Assembly: GCF_900168255.1 (NCBI RefSeq)
Contig: NZ_LT799838.1
Span: 1,798,001-1,862,000 of the forward strand
DNA: 64,000 nucleotides
Direction: 5' to 3'
Source of the DNA: Psychrobacter sp. DAB_AL43B
GTDB taxonomy: Bacteria > Pseudomonadota > Gammaproteobacteria > Pseudomonadales > Moraxellaceae
The stretch's first letter is position 1, and every line of letters begins with the position of its first letter. This document shows positions 53,788-63,490 of the stretch, one piece after another. The translations under genes and the position numbers were made by a program. The notes under the pieces were generated by a model that did no database searches, was not told the origin of the DNA, and was given only the letters and a program-made list of their open reading frames with translations.

Positions 53788-55725
53788 ATGCATCAATCAA
53801 ACTCAAAAATTCATCAGGACGCTCACCGTCATCACTCTCGCAACAAAACAAAAATTAAAGCTGCTATTGTATTTATTAGTAGTACCTTTTTAGTCTCTGT
53901 ATCTGCTCATGCTCTTGAGCCCACTAAAAGTACCATAAATACGAGTTCGATCAATACCAGCGCCATAAACCTAGCGATTATGAATGACGCTCCAACGGTA
54001 TTGTCCGAAACCAAACGTATTACTCGATCCAAAAGCAATAGTCTCAAATCCACGACTAGCAATGCCCAAGCTGATCAAGCCATCTATTCTGAAGACGCTA
54101 TCCATCACCCTGTCTGGGCAAAAAATGGCATGGTCGCTACCCAAGAAGCGCTCGCTTCTGATATCGGACTAAAGATTTTAAAAGATGGCGGTAATGCGGT
54201 CGATGCCGCTGTGGCCGTTGGTTTTGCCTTAGCAGTCACTCTGCCGCGCGCTGGCAATATCGGTGGCGGTGGTTTTATGATGGTTTATGATGCTAAGCAA
54301 GGCAAAACGGTGGCGCTAGATTATCGCGAAAAAGCCCCTAGTAGCGCCTCGCGCGATATGTATCTTGATAAGGATGGCAATGCGGTTAGCGACTTATCTC
54401 AATATCATGGCTTAGCGGTTGGCGTACCGGGTACGGTCGCAGGCTTACTCAAAGCGTTGGAAGATCACGGTACGATGAGCCGCGGCCAAGTCATGGCACC
54501 AGCGATTGCATTAGCAGAGAACGGTATTGAAGTCACCGCTGGCTTGTCTGAGTCGCTCACCGCCTTAAGCGATCGTATGCAAAAATGGCCTAGTACTAAA
54601 AAGATATTTTTTAAAGCTGACGGCAGCGCTTATCAGCCCGGTGAACGCTTAAAACAGCCGGAGCTTGCTCATTCGCTAAAGCTAATTGCAGCAAAAGGCG
54701 CTGATGGATTTTATAAAGGCGAAACCGCCCGTAAATTGGTCAAGGCTGTCAATGAAGCTGGCGGTAATATGAGCTTAGCGGATCTAGCCAATTATGAAGC
54801 CATCGCTCGTGAACCTGTGAAAGGTAATTATCGCGGTTATGAGATCGTCTCGATGCCACCACCATCTTCTGGTGGTATACATATCGTACAGATTTTAAAT
54901 ATTTTAGAAGGCTATCCATTAAAAGACTACGGCCAAAACAGCGCACAAACCATTCACTTAATGGCAGAAGCAATGCAATTGGCTTATGCAGATCGTGCTG
55001 AGTATTTGGGTGATTCTGACTTTATCGATGTACCTGCCAGCGGCTTAACTTCACAAGCTTATGCCGATAAACTGCGCAGTTTAATCAATCCAAACAAAGC
55101 CACGCCAGCAGCAACCATCAAAGCCAATAATCCACTACCCTATGAGAGTGATCAAACCACGCATTTCTCTATCGTTGATAAAGACGGCAACGCAGTCGCC
55201 AATACTTATACGCTGAATTTTTCTTATGGTACTGGTCTCGTCGCTGAAGGTACAGGGATATTACTCAATAATGAAATGGACGATTTTTCTGCCAAGCCGG
55301 GCGTCCCTAACGGTTATGGATTACTGGGCGGTGAAGCCAATGCGGTAGAAGCAAATAAACGTCCCTTATCTTCTATGAGCCCTACACTGGTATTTAAAGA
55401 TAGTAAACCTTATATCGTCACTGGTAGCCCAGGTGGTAGCCGCATCATTACCACCGTTACGCAAATCATCTCAAACGTCATCGATCACGATATGAATATC
55501 GCTGAGGCCACTCACGCGCCTCGTATTCATGACCAATGGCTACCCGATGAGATTCGAGTTGAAAAAGCATTAAATATCGATACCGTTAAAAAACTTGAAT
55601 CAATGGGACATACCGTCAGTCCAAAATCAGCCATGGGTTCAACGCAATCAATTATGATGACGCCAAACGGTGTTTACGGTGCATCCGACCCACGTATTGT
55701 CGATGCAGCGGTGGTTGGATATTAG
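53788..55725 (+). CDS. ggt: gamma-glutamyltransferase
   Basis: Cleaves the gamma-glutamyl bond of glutathione and transfers the glutamyl group to water or amino acids in the periplasm. A 645-aa precursor with a polar N-region, a hydrophobic signal (about 24-42, ending AHA) and then an unusual Ser/Thr/Asn-rich stretch of about 60 residues before the enzyme body (HPVWAKNGMVATQE). Autocleavage would occur before Thr457 of QTTHFSIVDKDGNAV, giving large and small subunits. Other signature parts: DGGNAVDAAVA, GGGGFMMVYD, RPLSSMSPT and GSPGGSRIITTV. AAAAGGA precedes the ATG. It is longer than the E. coli enzyme mainly because of the N-terminal stretch. Confidence 0.95.
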   Translation: MHQSNSKIHQDAHRHHSRNKTKIKAAIVFISSTFLVSVSAHALEPTKSTINTSSINTSAINLAIMNDAPTVLSETKRITRSKSNSLKSTTSNAQADQAIYSEDAIHHPVWAKNGMVATQEALASDIGLKILKDGGNAVDAAVAVGFALAVTLPRAGNIGGGGFMMVYDAKQGKTVALDYREKAPSSASRDMYLDKDGNAVSDLSQYHGLAVGVPGTVAGLLKALEDHGTMSRGQVMAPAIALAENGIEVTAGLSESLTALSDRMQKWPSTKKIFFKADGSAYQPGERLKQPELAHSLKLIAAKGADGFYKGETARKLVKAVNEAGGNMSLADLANYEAIAREPVKGNYRGYEIVSMPPPSSGGIHIVQILNILEGYPLKDYGQNSAQTIHLMAEAMQLAYADRAEYLGDSDFIDVPASGLTSQAYADKLRSLINPNKATPAATIKANNPLPYESDQTTHFSIVDKDGNAVANTYTLNFSYGTGLVAEGTGILLNNEMDDFSAKPGVPNGYGLLGGEANAVEANKRPLSSMSPTLVFKDSKPYIVTGSPGGSRIITTVTQIISNVIDHDMNIAEATHAPRIHDQWLPDEIRVEKALNIDTVKKLESMGHTVSPKSAMGSTQSIMMTPNGVYGASDPRIVDAAVVGY

Positions 55726-56035
55726 GCTAAAGCTTGTCTTATCTAGTCATTAAAAAAAGCCTTCTATCCTTTATAGTGTAGAGGGCTTTTTAATATGATT
55801 TTTTATGTAGTTTTTATATTACCCAAATAACTTATCTATGTGTTTCAAAGAGATTAAACCAACCGAATCAGTGGCTGTCTACGCCAAATAATGCTATTAT
55901 TAACGACCAAATTTAAACCTTAAAAACACAAACTTTAGCGTTTTACTACGCCCTAAAAAAACATAAAGTATTGATAATGAAAAATTTATCATCATACAAC
56001 TCATTCCTTCTCGATCGCATCAGTAAGAGTCTTCT
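55726..56035. other. ggt-dnaE intergenic region with terminator
   Basis: A terminator-like hairpin (about 55751-55791, AAAAAGCC...GGGCTTTTT) ends ggt. The remaining about 240 bases are AT-rich and must carry the dnaE promoter. No other feature recognised. Confidence 0.6.
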
Positions 56036-59000
56036 ATGGCATTTGTACACCTTGGCATCCACAGCGAATATTCAATTACCGATTCTATCGTCCGTATTAA
56101 GCCGTTGATTAAAGCGGCGGCGGCAGACAATCAAAGCGCGCTTGCCTTGACCGATTTATCCAATCTTTATGCTACGGTAAAGTTTTACCGTGCCTGCTTA
56201 GGTGCTGGTATCAAGCCAATCATCGGTAGTGAAGTCATCATGGAGAATGAAGACACGCGCCTAACTCTGCTAGCAATGGATAACGAAGGTTATCAAAACA
56301 TCACCCGTATTGTATCGCTTGGCTTTACCGAAGGTCGCGCCGACCCTACCAATCATGGCACGCCTGTCATCAAGCGCAGCCATATTTTAGAGCACGCGGC
56401 TGGTGTCATCGTCTTATTTACCGAAAAATCTGATGTCGGTCAAGCGTTAGTTGGCTCTATGCCAGAAAAAGCCGATGAGCTGATTACAGAATGGCAAGAA
56501 CAGTTTGGCGATCGCCTATATTTTGCTATTAAGCGGACCAATCGCTCAGGTGAAGACGCTTTTATTAACGCTGCTATTCATGCCGGTGCTAAACACAATA
56601 TACCTATTATTGCCCATAACGACGTACGGTTTTTAGAGCAAGATGATTTTGATGCTCATGAAGCGCGGGTTTGTATTGCTGGCTCCTACGTACTTGCAGA
56701 CCAAAATCGTCCGCAAACTTATTCCGATGCGCAATATCTTAAAACTCAAGCACAAATGCAGCAGTTGTTTGCCGATATTCCACAGGTTGTCGATAATACT
56801 TTGCGCTTAGCAACGCGCTGTAATGTGACTTTGACACTTGGTATAAACGTGCTGCCAGAGTTTCCAGTACCTGAAGGTGAAACCACCGAGTCTTTCTTTC
56901 GCTTAGAATCGCAGCGCGGACTTGAACATCGTTTAGAAAAGCTATTTCCTATGGAAGCACGTAGTGATAACTGGAGCGATATTCGCCAAAGATATGATGA
57001 ACGTCTAGAGTATGAGCTAAAGATTATCCTATCAATGGGCTTCCCCGGTTACTTCTTAATCGTCATGGACTTTATTCGCTGGGCTAAAGCCAATGGCGTG
57101 CCTGTTGGACCGGGTCGTGGTTCAGGTGCTGGTTCGCTAGTTGCTTATGCGCTAAATATTACTGATCTTGACCCTATCCATTACGACTTATTATTTGAGC
57201 GCTTCTTAAACCCTGAGCGCGTATCCATGCCCGATTTCGATATTGACTTTTGTATTGAAGGACGTGATCGTGTGATTGATTATGTGGCTCAAACTTACGG
57301 CCGAGAAGCGGTATCGCAAATCATTACCTTTGGTACTATGGCCGCAAAAGCTGTGGTACGTGACGTCGCGCGCGCGCAAAGTAAATCGTACTTTCTTGCC
57401 AGTAAAATGTCCAAACTGATACCTAAGACACCCGGTATTACGCTCAGTCAAGCGCTTGAACAAGAGCCGCAGTTAAAAGACTTAATCTCCAATCCTGATA
57501 ATATGGATTATGAAGATGCCACTGAAGTGTGGGAGATGGCCATTAAGCTTGAAGGCATTTGCCGAAACGTTGGTAAGCATGCTGGTGGTGTATTGATTGC
57601 CCCGCATAAAATCACCGATTTTAGTGCCATTTATTGTGATGATGAAGGACACCGTGTCAGTCAATTTGATAAAGATGACGTTGAAGCAGTTGGTCTGGTA
57701 AAGTTTGACTTTTTGGGTCTGCGTAACTTAACGGTCATTAGTGCCGCCGTTGAAAACATCAATAAGCGCCGTGCTAAAGAGAACAAAGAGGCGTTGGTAT
57801 TAGAAGACTTACCATTAGATGACGCTAAAGCTTATAAGCTCTTGCAAGATGCCAAAACCACTGCCGTCTTTCAGTTAGAAAGTATGGGCATGAAAAAGTA
57901 TCTTGCCAAGTTGCAACCGACTAACATCGAAGACGTTATCGCTATGTGCGCGCTGTATCGTCCAGGTCCGCTCGATGCGGGTATGGTAGAGATGTATATC
58001 GACCGTAAGCACGGTCGCGAAGAAGTCATTTATGACCATCCCAATCTTGAGCCAATTTTAGAAAACACCAACGGCGTTATCGTCTATCAAGAACAAGTGA
58101 TGCAAATCTCGCAGGTAATGGCTGGCTATAGCTTAGGTGGTGCTGATATGCTCCGCCGCGCTATGGGTAAGAAAAAGCCTGAAGAGATGGCTAAGCAGCG
58201 CGATATCTTTATTACAGGTGCAACCTCACAAGGTATCGATGAAGCCACCTCGGGCGGCGTGTTTGACCTGATGGAAAAATTCGCCGGTTACGGCTTTAAC
58301 CGCTCGCATTCAGCCGCTTATGGTGTGCTGGCTTATCAGACGGCCTATTTAAAACAATACTACCCTGCTGAGTTTATGGCAGCAGTACTGACTTCGGATA
58401 TGAACAACACCGATAACGTGGTGTTCTTTATCAATGATTGCCGTGAAAACTTCGATTTAACCGTGGTTAATCCGTCTGTTAACCGTAGTGAATGGCATTT
58501 TGTCGCTGATACCGCGACCAATATCATTTACGGCTTGGGTGCGATTAAAGGCGTTGGTGAAGGTGCGGTTGAATCTATTGTAGAAGCGCGCCGCCGCGAT
58601 GGCTATTTCAAAGATTTATATGACTTTTGTCGCCGTGTCGATATCAAAAAAGTCAATAAGCGCACCCTTGAGGCATTAGTAAGTGCTGGCTGTTTTGATG
58701 ACTTCGCCGCCACTTTACGACCTGACTTGCCAGCCGACGAAGCTTACGAGATTCGTGGTGCATTAATGAGTCAATTGCCAAGCGCAGTACAAGCCGCTGA
58801 GCAAGACCGTCAAAACCGCGAGATCGGCATGATGGATTTGTTTGGTGAGATGGACGGTATCGTCGCTGCGCCGCCGTTGGTGATGACTCCAGAGCTGATT
58901 TGGGGTGATAAGCATCGCTTAAAAGCTGAAAAGAATACCTTGGGGTTATACCTGACCGGACACCCAATTAATGAGTATTTAGATGAGCTAAAACGTTATA

Positions 59001-59782
59001 CCTCAGGCGCACGTCTCGATAAGTTAGCTGATACCGGCTACAACGGCAGCTGTTATTTTGCCGGCTTGATTATCGATATCGCCAACTTCGGTAATCGTAA
59101 CGTTATTATCTTGGATGACGGTACGTCAAGATTAGAAGTCAGCTGCTATGCTGAGCGCTTTAACCGTGTCAAAGAGCAATTAAAAGTCGATGAAGTCGTC
59201 ATTATTAAAGGCAGTATTCGTGAGCGTGATGGACGCCTATTTGCGCGCCTTGATAATGCCATGAGTATGGTTGATGCACGCCTAAGATGGCTGAAGAAAA
59301 TCAGCATTAAAGTCCATGGTAGCGATATTACCCTGTTGACACGCCTGCAACCGTTACTCAAGTCTGCACAAGCCAGCATTATTCCTGCACCAAAACTGTC
59401 TTATGATAACGATCAGGACGAGCAAGGTAGCCATATTAACAACAGTAACAATGGTGCTTACGATCCTGCTATGGGTGGCAGCTTATATGATGAAGATGGT
59501 AACGATTTATTGGCTCTTGAAAACGATATGAATCAAGATTCTATTTATCAAAACAGTGCTAATCAAAGCGTTTCTGAACAAAGCTATGCCAATCATGCTC
59601 TTAGCAATACAGACGCTTCGATCAATGATAACTGTCTGCCGCTTGGACTCAGTATTTATGAAGAATATGGCATTGCCAATGTAGGGTTGTCGGAGCATTG
59701 GCGCGTCTATCCGAGCGATGATAATTTACAGCAGCTAAAAAGTATGATTAGTGAAAACAACTTACACTTTCATTACAGCTAA
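56036..59782 (+). CDS. dnaE: DNA polymerase III alpha subunit
   Basis: The replicative polymerase subunit, 1248 aa. A PHP domain at the start (FVHLGIHSEYS) is followed by the polymerase core with catalytic aspartates Asp400 and Asp402 in PDFDIDF. Thumb and fingers show GPGRGSGAGSLVAYAL and NRSHSAAYGVLAYQTAYLK, and there is a late OB-fold (RNVIILDDGTSRLEV). It exceeds the usual about 1160-1190 residues because of a low-complexity Asn/Asp/Ser/Gln-rich insertion at about 1122-1197, between the OB-fold region and the last domain (CLPLGLSIYEEYG). The HPt and trmJ genes follow on the same strand. Confidence 0.96.
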   Translation: MAFVHLGIHSEYSITDSIVRIKPLIKAAAADNQSALALTDLSNLYATVKFYRACLGAGIKPIIGSEVIMENEDTRLTLLAMDNEGYQNITRIVSLGFTEGRADPTNHGTPVIKRSHILEHAAGVIVLFTEKSDVGQALVGSMPEKADELITEWQEQFGDRLYFAIKRTNRSGEDAFINAAIHAGAKHNIPIIAHNDVRFLEQDDFDAHEARVCIAGSYVLADQNRPQTYSDAQYLKTQAQMQQLFADIPQVVDNTLRLATRCNVTLTLGINVLPEFPVPEGETTESFFRLESQRGLEHRLEKLFPMEARSDNWSDIRQRYDERLEYELKIILSMGFPGYFLIVMDFIRWAKANGVPVGPGRGSGAGSLVAYALNITDLDPIHYDLLFERFLNPERVSMPDFDIDFCIEGRDRVIDYVAQTYGREAVSQIITFGTMAAKAVVRDVARAQSKSYFLASKMSKLIPKTPGITLSQALEQEPQLKDLISNPDNMDYEDATEVWEMAIKLEGICRNVGKHAGGVLIAPHKITDFSAIYCDDEGHRVSQFDKDDVEAVGLVKFDFLGLRNLTVISAAVENINKRRAKENKEALVLEDLPLDDAKAYKLLQDAKTTAVFQLESMGMKKYLAKLQPTNIEDVIAMCALYRPGPLDAGMVEMYIDRKHGREEVIYDHPNLEPILENTNGVIVYQEQVMQISQVMAGYSLGGADMLRRAMGKKKPEEMAKQRDIFITGATSQGIDEATSGGVFDLMEKFAGYGFNRSHSAAYGVLAYQTAYLKQYYPAEFMAAVLTSDMNNTDNVVFFINDCRENFDLTVVNPSVNRSEWHFVADTATNIIYGLGAIKGVGEGAVESIVEARRRDGYFKDLYDFCRRVDIKKVNKRTLEALVSAGCFDDFAATLRPDLPADEAYEIRGALMSQLPSAVQAAEQDRQNREIGMMDLFGEMDGIVAAPPLVMTPELIWGDKHRLKAEKNTLGLYLTGHPINEYLDELKRYTSGARLDKLADTGYNGSCYFAGLIIDIANFGNRNVIILDDGTSRLEVSCYAERFNRVKEQLKVDEVVIIKGSIRERDGRLFARLDNAMSMVDARLRWLKKISIKVHGSDITLLTRLQPLLKSAQASIIPAPKLSYDNDQDEQGSHINNSNNGAYDPAMGGSLYDEDGNDLLALENDMNQDSIYQNSANQSVSEQSYANHALSNTDASINDNCLPLGLSIYEEYGIANVGLSEHWRVYPSDDNLQQLKSMISENNLHFHYS

Positions 59783-59874
59783 CGTTTTCCGTACATTTAG
59801 CAGGTTCATTCGTATTAAAAAATTCATTATAGTTAACTTTCCTGCTTCAACTTTATTCTATTGGACACATAACC

Positions 59875-60258
59875 ATGGCTGAGATTATCAATAACAATAC
59901 AACCGCCAAGATTGATGATGAGATTATCAATAACGAGCAGTTTGAAGACATGCGCGACTTATTAGAAGAAGACTTTGCTGATTTAATACAAGTCTATTTT
60001 ACTGACTGTCAGCACCGCATCACACAACTAAGAACCGCTCAACAAGAAGAAGATAACGCTAATGGCTTTGAGCTTGCTCATGCATTAAAAGGTGCCAGTG
60101 CCAACTTAGGCACGACACAATTGGTGAGCCTTAGCAGTCAATTACAAGAGCGATGCCGCGAGCAGCGTATCAGCGAACAAGCTCCGCTTATCGAAAATAT
60201 TGCCATTGCATTAGACAATGCTGAACAAGAAATCAACCAGCGCTTGGGGCAACAATGA
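59875..60258 (+). CDS. HPt (histidine phosphotransfer) domain protein
   Basis: A 127-aa stand-alone HPt protein. The phosphorylatable His69 lies in FELAHALKGASANLG, the expected H-x-L-K-G-x-S/A-A pattern, within a four-helix bundle covering about 20-120. It would pass phosphate between a hybrid sensor kinase and a response regulator in the cytoplasm. No hybrid kinase or receiver gene is adjacent. The gene overlaps trmJ by four bases (ATGA), so their translation is coupled. It lies 92 bases after dnaE. Confidence 0.85.
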   Translation: MAEIINNNTTAKIDDEIINNEQFEDMRDLLEEDFADLIQVYFTDCQHRITQLRTAQQEEDNANGFELAHALKGASANLGTTQLVSLSSQLQERCREQRISEQAPLIENIAIALDNAEQEINQRLGQQ

Positions 60259-61172
60259 GTAACGACGTGTCATCATTTTTAGCATCACCGGCAGCGTCAA
60301 CGCTAAGTCAGACAGCGAACGATTATTTGTCTTGTTTACAAGTGGTCATGGTTAATACTACCCTGCCCGCCAATATTGGCTCAGCAGCAAGAGCGATGCA
60401 CACTATGGGCTTGTCACGATTGACAGTCGTTAATCCCAAACTACCAATTGATGAAACCAGTATCTCTCATGCCGCAGGTGGTAGTGATTTATTGTCATCC
60501 GCAATCATAGCACCGACGCTAGAGTCTGCTATCGAAAATTGTCAGTTGGTATTTGCTGCCAGTAGTCGCAGTCGTCATTTACCGCGCCCTGTGGTAACGC
60601 CTACGCAAGCGGCCAAAATCATGCTAGATTTTATGGATAAACAGGCGGCTCTCGATACTACTAAGAGTACTACTGATAATCAAACCGCTCACACTACTAA
60701 CCAACCAAATATCGCTATCTTATTCGGCCGTGAAGACCGTGGTTTGACCAATGAAGAATTGGCATATGCAGATTATCATATTCAAATAGATGCCAATCCT
60801 GCTTATCCAGTGCTCAATGTCGCCTCAGCTGTACAAGTGATTGCCAGCTTTATTTTTGCTTACGCGCAAACGCACATCAACGCTGATACTGATACTGATA
60901 AATTAGGCACAACTGACAGTTTAGAAATGTCAGAACAACCAATGCTGAATACTTACGTACGCCAACAATGGGATGAGCCTGCTATTACTCAACAGCAGCT
61001 ACAGCAACTTACTGAGCGTACTACCGCTTTGATGGTTCAGCGTGGTCTGGCAGATAGCGAACATTTAAAATCACTGCCATCACGCTTATCTAGACTCGGC
61101 TCACGTATCCAACTTGATCAAAAAGAGTATCAGCTGTTAAGTGCGTTGATTGCCAAACTTGCAAAAGACTAA
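60255..61172 (+). CDS. trmJ: tRNA (Cm32/Um32) 2'-O-methyltransferase
   Basis: A SPOUT-class methyltransferase modifying position 32 of certain tRNAs with SAM. The 305 residues show the family order: VVMVNTTLPANIGSAARAMHTMGL, AAGGSDLL, LPRPVVTP, the SAM-knot motifs ILFGREDRGLTNEEL and PVLNVASAVQVIASF, and a C-terminal helical extension (about 220-305) typical of TrmJ. Two low-complexity Thr/Asp/Asn insertions (about 131-150 and 210-225) lie in surface loops. The start overlaps the HPt stop. Confidence 0.92.
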   Translation: MSNDVSSFLASPAASTLSQTANDYLSCLQVVMVNTTLPANIGSAARAMHTMGLSRLTVVNPKLPIDETSISHAAGGSDLLSSAIIAPTLESAIENCQLVFAASSRSRHLPRPVVTPTQAAKIMLDFMDKQAALDTTKSTTDNQTAHTTNQPNIAILFGREDRGLTNEELAYADYHIQIDANPAYPVLNVASAVQVIASFIFAYAQTHINADTDTDKLGTTDSLEMSEQPMLNTYVRQQWDEPAITQQQLQQLTERTTALMVQRGLADSEHLKSLPSRLSRLGSRIQLDQKEYQLLSALIAKLAKD

Positions 61173-61289
61173 TACTTAGATACAAGTCGTGGTACGTCGG
61201 TTTTTTACCCTAGACTGCGGCTGATATACTGCCGAAAACCACGCACATTATTTGATTACTATTATTTTTTATGAGTCGAACAGCAGCAA

Positions 61290-61303
61290 CTAATTATAAT
61301 TAG
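61290..61303. repeat. 14-bp perfect palindrome upstream of ytoQ
   Basis: CTAATTATAATTAG, flanked further out by GCAA and TTGC (61286-61310), can form a cruciform or a dimer-protein site 55 bases before the ytoQ start. No matching known operator was recognised. Confidence 0.5.
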
Positions 61304-61357
61304 CAGTTGCCCTGAATTTAATGATAACCAGCATTTAATACTAAAAAGGAATTTATT

Positions 61358-61801
61358 ATGAATTGGACCGTTTATTTATCTGGAGAAATACACAGCGACT
61401 GGCGTCAGAAAATCATGCAAGGTGCTACAGAACATGGTCTTGACATTAAGTTCACATCAGCCGTGACTGAGCACGAAGCCAGCGATGCGGCAGGTGACGT
61501 GTTAGGTAAAAATGACAATGGATTCTGGCGCGATCATCAGTCCTCAAAGGTTAATGCAATTCGCACTAAAAATATGATCCAAAAATGTGACATTGCTATC
61601 ATTCGGTTTGGTGATAAATACAAGCAGTGGAACGCTGCATTTGACGCGGGATATTGCGCCGCTTTGGGTAAGCCGTATATCACCCTGCATGCTGAGGATA
61701 TTATCCATCCGTTAAAAGAAGTGGATGCGGCGGCAATGGCATGGGCGCAAACGCCTGAGCAGGTTGTAGAGCTGCTAAAATATATTACTAACGATAGCTA
61801 A
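61358..61801 (+). CDS. ytoQ: YtoQ-family protein
   Basis: A 147-aa cytoplasmic protein. The sequence (MNWTVYLSGEIHSDWRQ, KVNAIRTKNMIQKCDIAIIRFGDKYKQWNAAFDAGY, given here as two motifs at 1-17 and about 67-102) matches the conserved YtoQ family as I know it. The fold resembles nucleoside 2-deoxyribosyltransferase-like proteins, but the reaction is unestablished. AAAAAGGA lies before the ATG. Single gene with its own terminator-like hairpin downstream. Confidence 0.85.
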   Translation: MNWTVYLSGEIHSDWRQKIMQGATEHGLDIKFTSAVTEHEASDAAGDVLGKNDNGFWRDHQSSKVNAIRTKNMIQKCDIAIIRFGDKYKQWNAAFDAGYCAALGKPYITLHAEDIIHPLKEVDAAAMAWAQTPEQVVELLKYITNDS

Positions 61802-61814
61802 ATTAGAAACGAGC

Positions 61815-61870
61815 GCCTATAGATACAAAAGCTAATGATTGGCTTTTATATCTATAGGCAATCTGTTTTT
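61815..61870 (+). terminator. terminator after ytoQ
   Basis: GCCTATAGATACAAAAGC (61815-61832) and GCTTTTATATCTATAGGC (61842-61859) pair at all but one position, with T5 shortly after. Confidence 0.75.
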
Positions 61871-61952
61871 ATTTATAGCCCATTGCTATGTTTTATGATG
61901 CAAAGCTGCTATAACTAAAGAGATTGTAATAAAAAATACGATAGGATGATTT

Positions 61953-62891
61953 ATGTCATTGCCAACCAATTTTTTCAAATCGCTTGCGCGCATCAAAAAA
62001 GATTTAAAAGAAGATATCGATGCGGTATTTACTCGCGATCCTGCTGCGCGTAATAGCTTAGAAGTTATCTTGACCTATCCTGGTATCCACGCCCTTATTT
62101 TACATCGCGGTGCCCATTGTCTTTGGCAAAATGAGCAAAAACTGGCTGCCCGCGTTATCTCTTATGGCTCGCGTATCATCACTGGCATTGAGATTCATCC
62201 TGCTGCCAAAATCGGCAGACGCTTTTTTATTGATCATGGTGTTGGCGTCGTCATTGGTGAGACCGCCGAGATTGGTAATGATGTCACCTTGTATCACGGT
62301 GTGACTCTTGGCGGCGTCTCACAAAATAACGGCAAGCGCCACCCAACATTAGAAGATGGCGTAACGGTAGGTGCGGGTGCAAAAGTATTAGGGCCATTTA
62401 CTGTTGGTAAAAACGCCAAGATTGGCTCAAATGCGGTCGTTGTCAAACCTGTGCCAGCAGGCGCAACCATGGTCGGCAGTGCAGCGCGCATGATATCCGA
62501 TCATCACGACGAAAAAGGCAATCCTATTGTAAAAAAAGTCGATGACGCCAAGCAACAAGAAAGCGTCATAAAAGCAGCCGCTACAATCAATAATACAGAG
62601 CAAAGCAATAGCTCTAAAGATGAGCCAGAGACAAGCACACAGAGCTCAGCACGTGACACCGCTTTTCAGGCTTATGGTATCGACCCCTATTCACAAGACC
62701 CAGTCGCTGAAGCTTTTGCTAAAATGCTCGAGCATATTCAGCAGTCAGAAAACCGTTTGGATCAACTGCAGGCAGCAATGTGTAAAATCGATCCTGATTT
62801 TTGCAAAAAGGAATACGATAAATTATGCTTAGAGGATTTGGATGTGATTGGACAAAAAGATATGCATGATGCAGGCGCTGAGTTAAAGTAG
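61953..62891 (+). CDS. cysE: serine O-acetyltransferase
   Basis: Transfers acetyl from acetyl-CoA to L-serine, the committed step of cysteine synthesis. 312 aa: helical N-terminus (1-75), then a left-handed beta-helix of hexapeptide repeats (about 80-181; [40 protein letters not shown]) with likely catalytic His95. After that comes an about 130-residue tail, first low-complexity (Glu/Ser/Thr/Asn), then helical with three cysteines ([20 protein letters not shown]). The N-terminus is short, as in EpsC-type enzymes, whereas the tail is unusual and replaces the short C-terminal peptide that normally docks into cysteine synthase. AGGA precedes the ATG. Confidence 0.92.
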   Translation: MSLPTNFFKSLARIKKDLKEDIDAVFTRDPAARNSLEVILTYPGIHALILHRGAHCLWQNEQKLAARVISYGSRIITGIEIHPAAKIGRRFFIDHGVGVVIGETAEIGNDVTLYHGVTLGGVSQNNGKRHPTLEDGVTVGAGAKVLGPFTVGKNAKIGSNAVVVKPVPAGATMVGSAARMISDHHDEKGNPIVKKVDDAKQQESVIKAAATINNTEQSNSSKDEPETSTQSSARDTAFQAYGIDPYSQDPVAEAFAKMLEHIQQSENRLDQLQAAMCKIDPDFCKKEYDKLCLEDLDVIGQKDMHDAGAELK

Positions 62892-62950
62892 AACTAGATT
62901 TTAGTTGCTGAGTAGTATACGCAATCCTAAAAGCATTAAGGTCTCAAACT

Positions 62951-62992
62951 AAAAACCCGAAGCCAATGGTTATAAATGGCTTCGGGTTTTTT
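62951..62992. terminator. bidirectional terminator
   Basis: AAAAACCCGAAGCCA (62951-62965) pairs exactly with TGGCTTCGGGTTTTT (62977-62991). It is shared by cysE (plus) and the convergent DUF488 gene (minus). Confidence 0.92.
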
Positions 62993-63019
62993 GATAATAG
63001 AAACAGGAAACCCTCTTTA

Positions 63020-63385
63020 TCAGTTTATTTTTTCTTCAACCCATTCTTTCAATACTACCGCTTGATTGTGCTCTTCGTCTTTTGCACCATAAATAAAGGT
63101 AACATTGTGCTTATTAAGCTGGTATTTCACTTTGTCTAGAAACTCATCTTTAAGATCATTATCTTCTAATTCTTTTTTATAGGATTGTTTAAAGTCACTA
63201 AACTTGTCCTCATTATGATCAAAGGATTTCCTCAGTTTATCTGAGGGTGCAATATCTTTTGGCCACCAGCTATAACTTAGGTTCTCTTTTTTTATGCCTC
63301 TCGGCCATAAACGGTCTACTAATATACAGTATCCATCATCCTTTCCCTTTTCTGTATACGCTCTTCGGATTTTAATTTTTGACAT
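63020..63385 (-). CDS. DUF488-family protein (YeaO-like)
   Basis: A 121-aa soluble protein with the family's marks: ILVDRLWPRGIKKENL near the start, WWPKDIAPSDKLRKSF, and the closing TFIYGAKDEEHNQAVVL. Structure-level knowledge of the family suggests a small Rossmann-like fold; its function is unknown. Normal length. It lies 105 bases downstream of the DUF924 gene on the same strand. Confidence 0.88.
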   Translation of the reverse strand: MSKIKIRRAYTEKGKDDGYCILVDRLWPRGIKKENLSYSWWPKDIAPSDKLRKSFDHNEDKFSDFKQSYKKELEDNDLKDEFLDKVKYQLNKHNVTFIYGAKDEEHNQAVVLKEWVEEKIN

Positions 63386-63490
63386 GACTATAGAATCCTT
63401 TTAGCCTTAAAAATTAATATTATATTTGAATGACTCACTTACTGAACCGTCCTGTCCATAGCATGAATGATGATACCCTAGACAGTCTGC

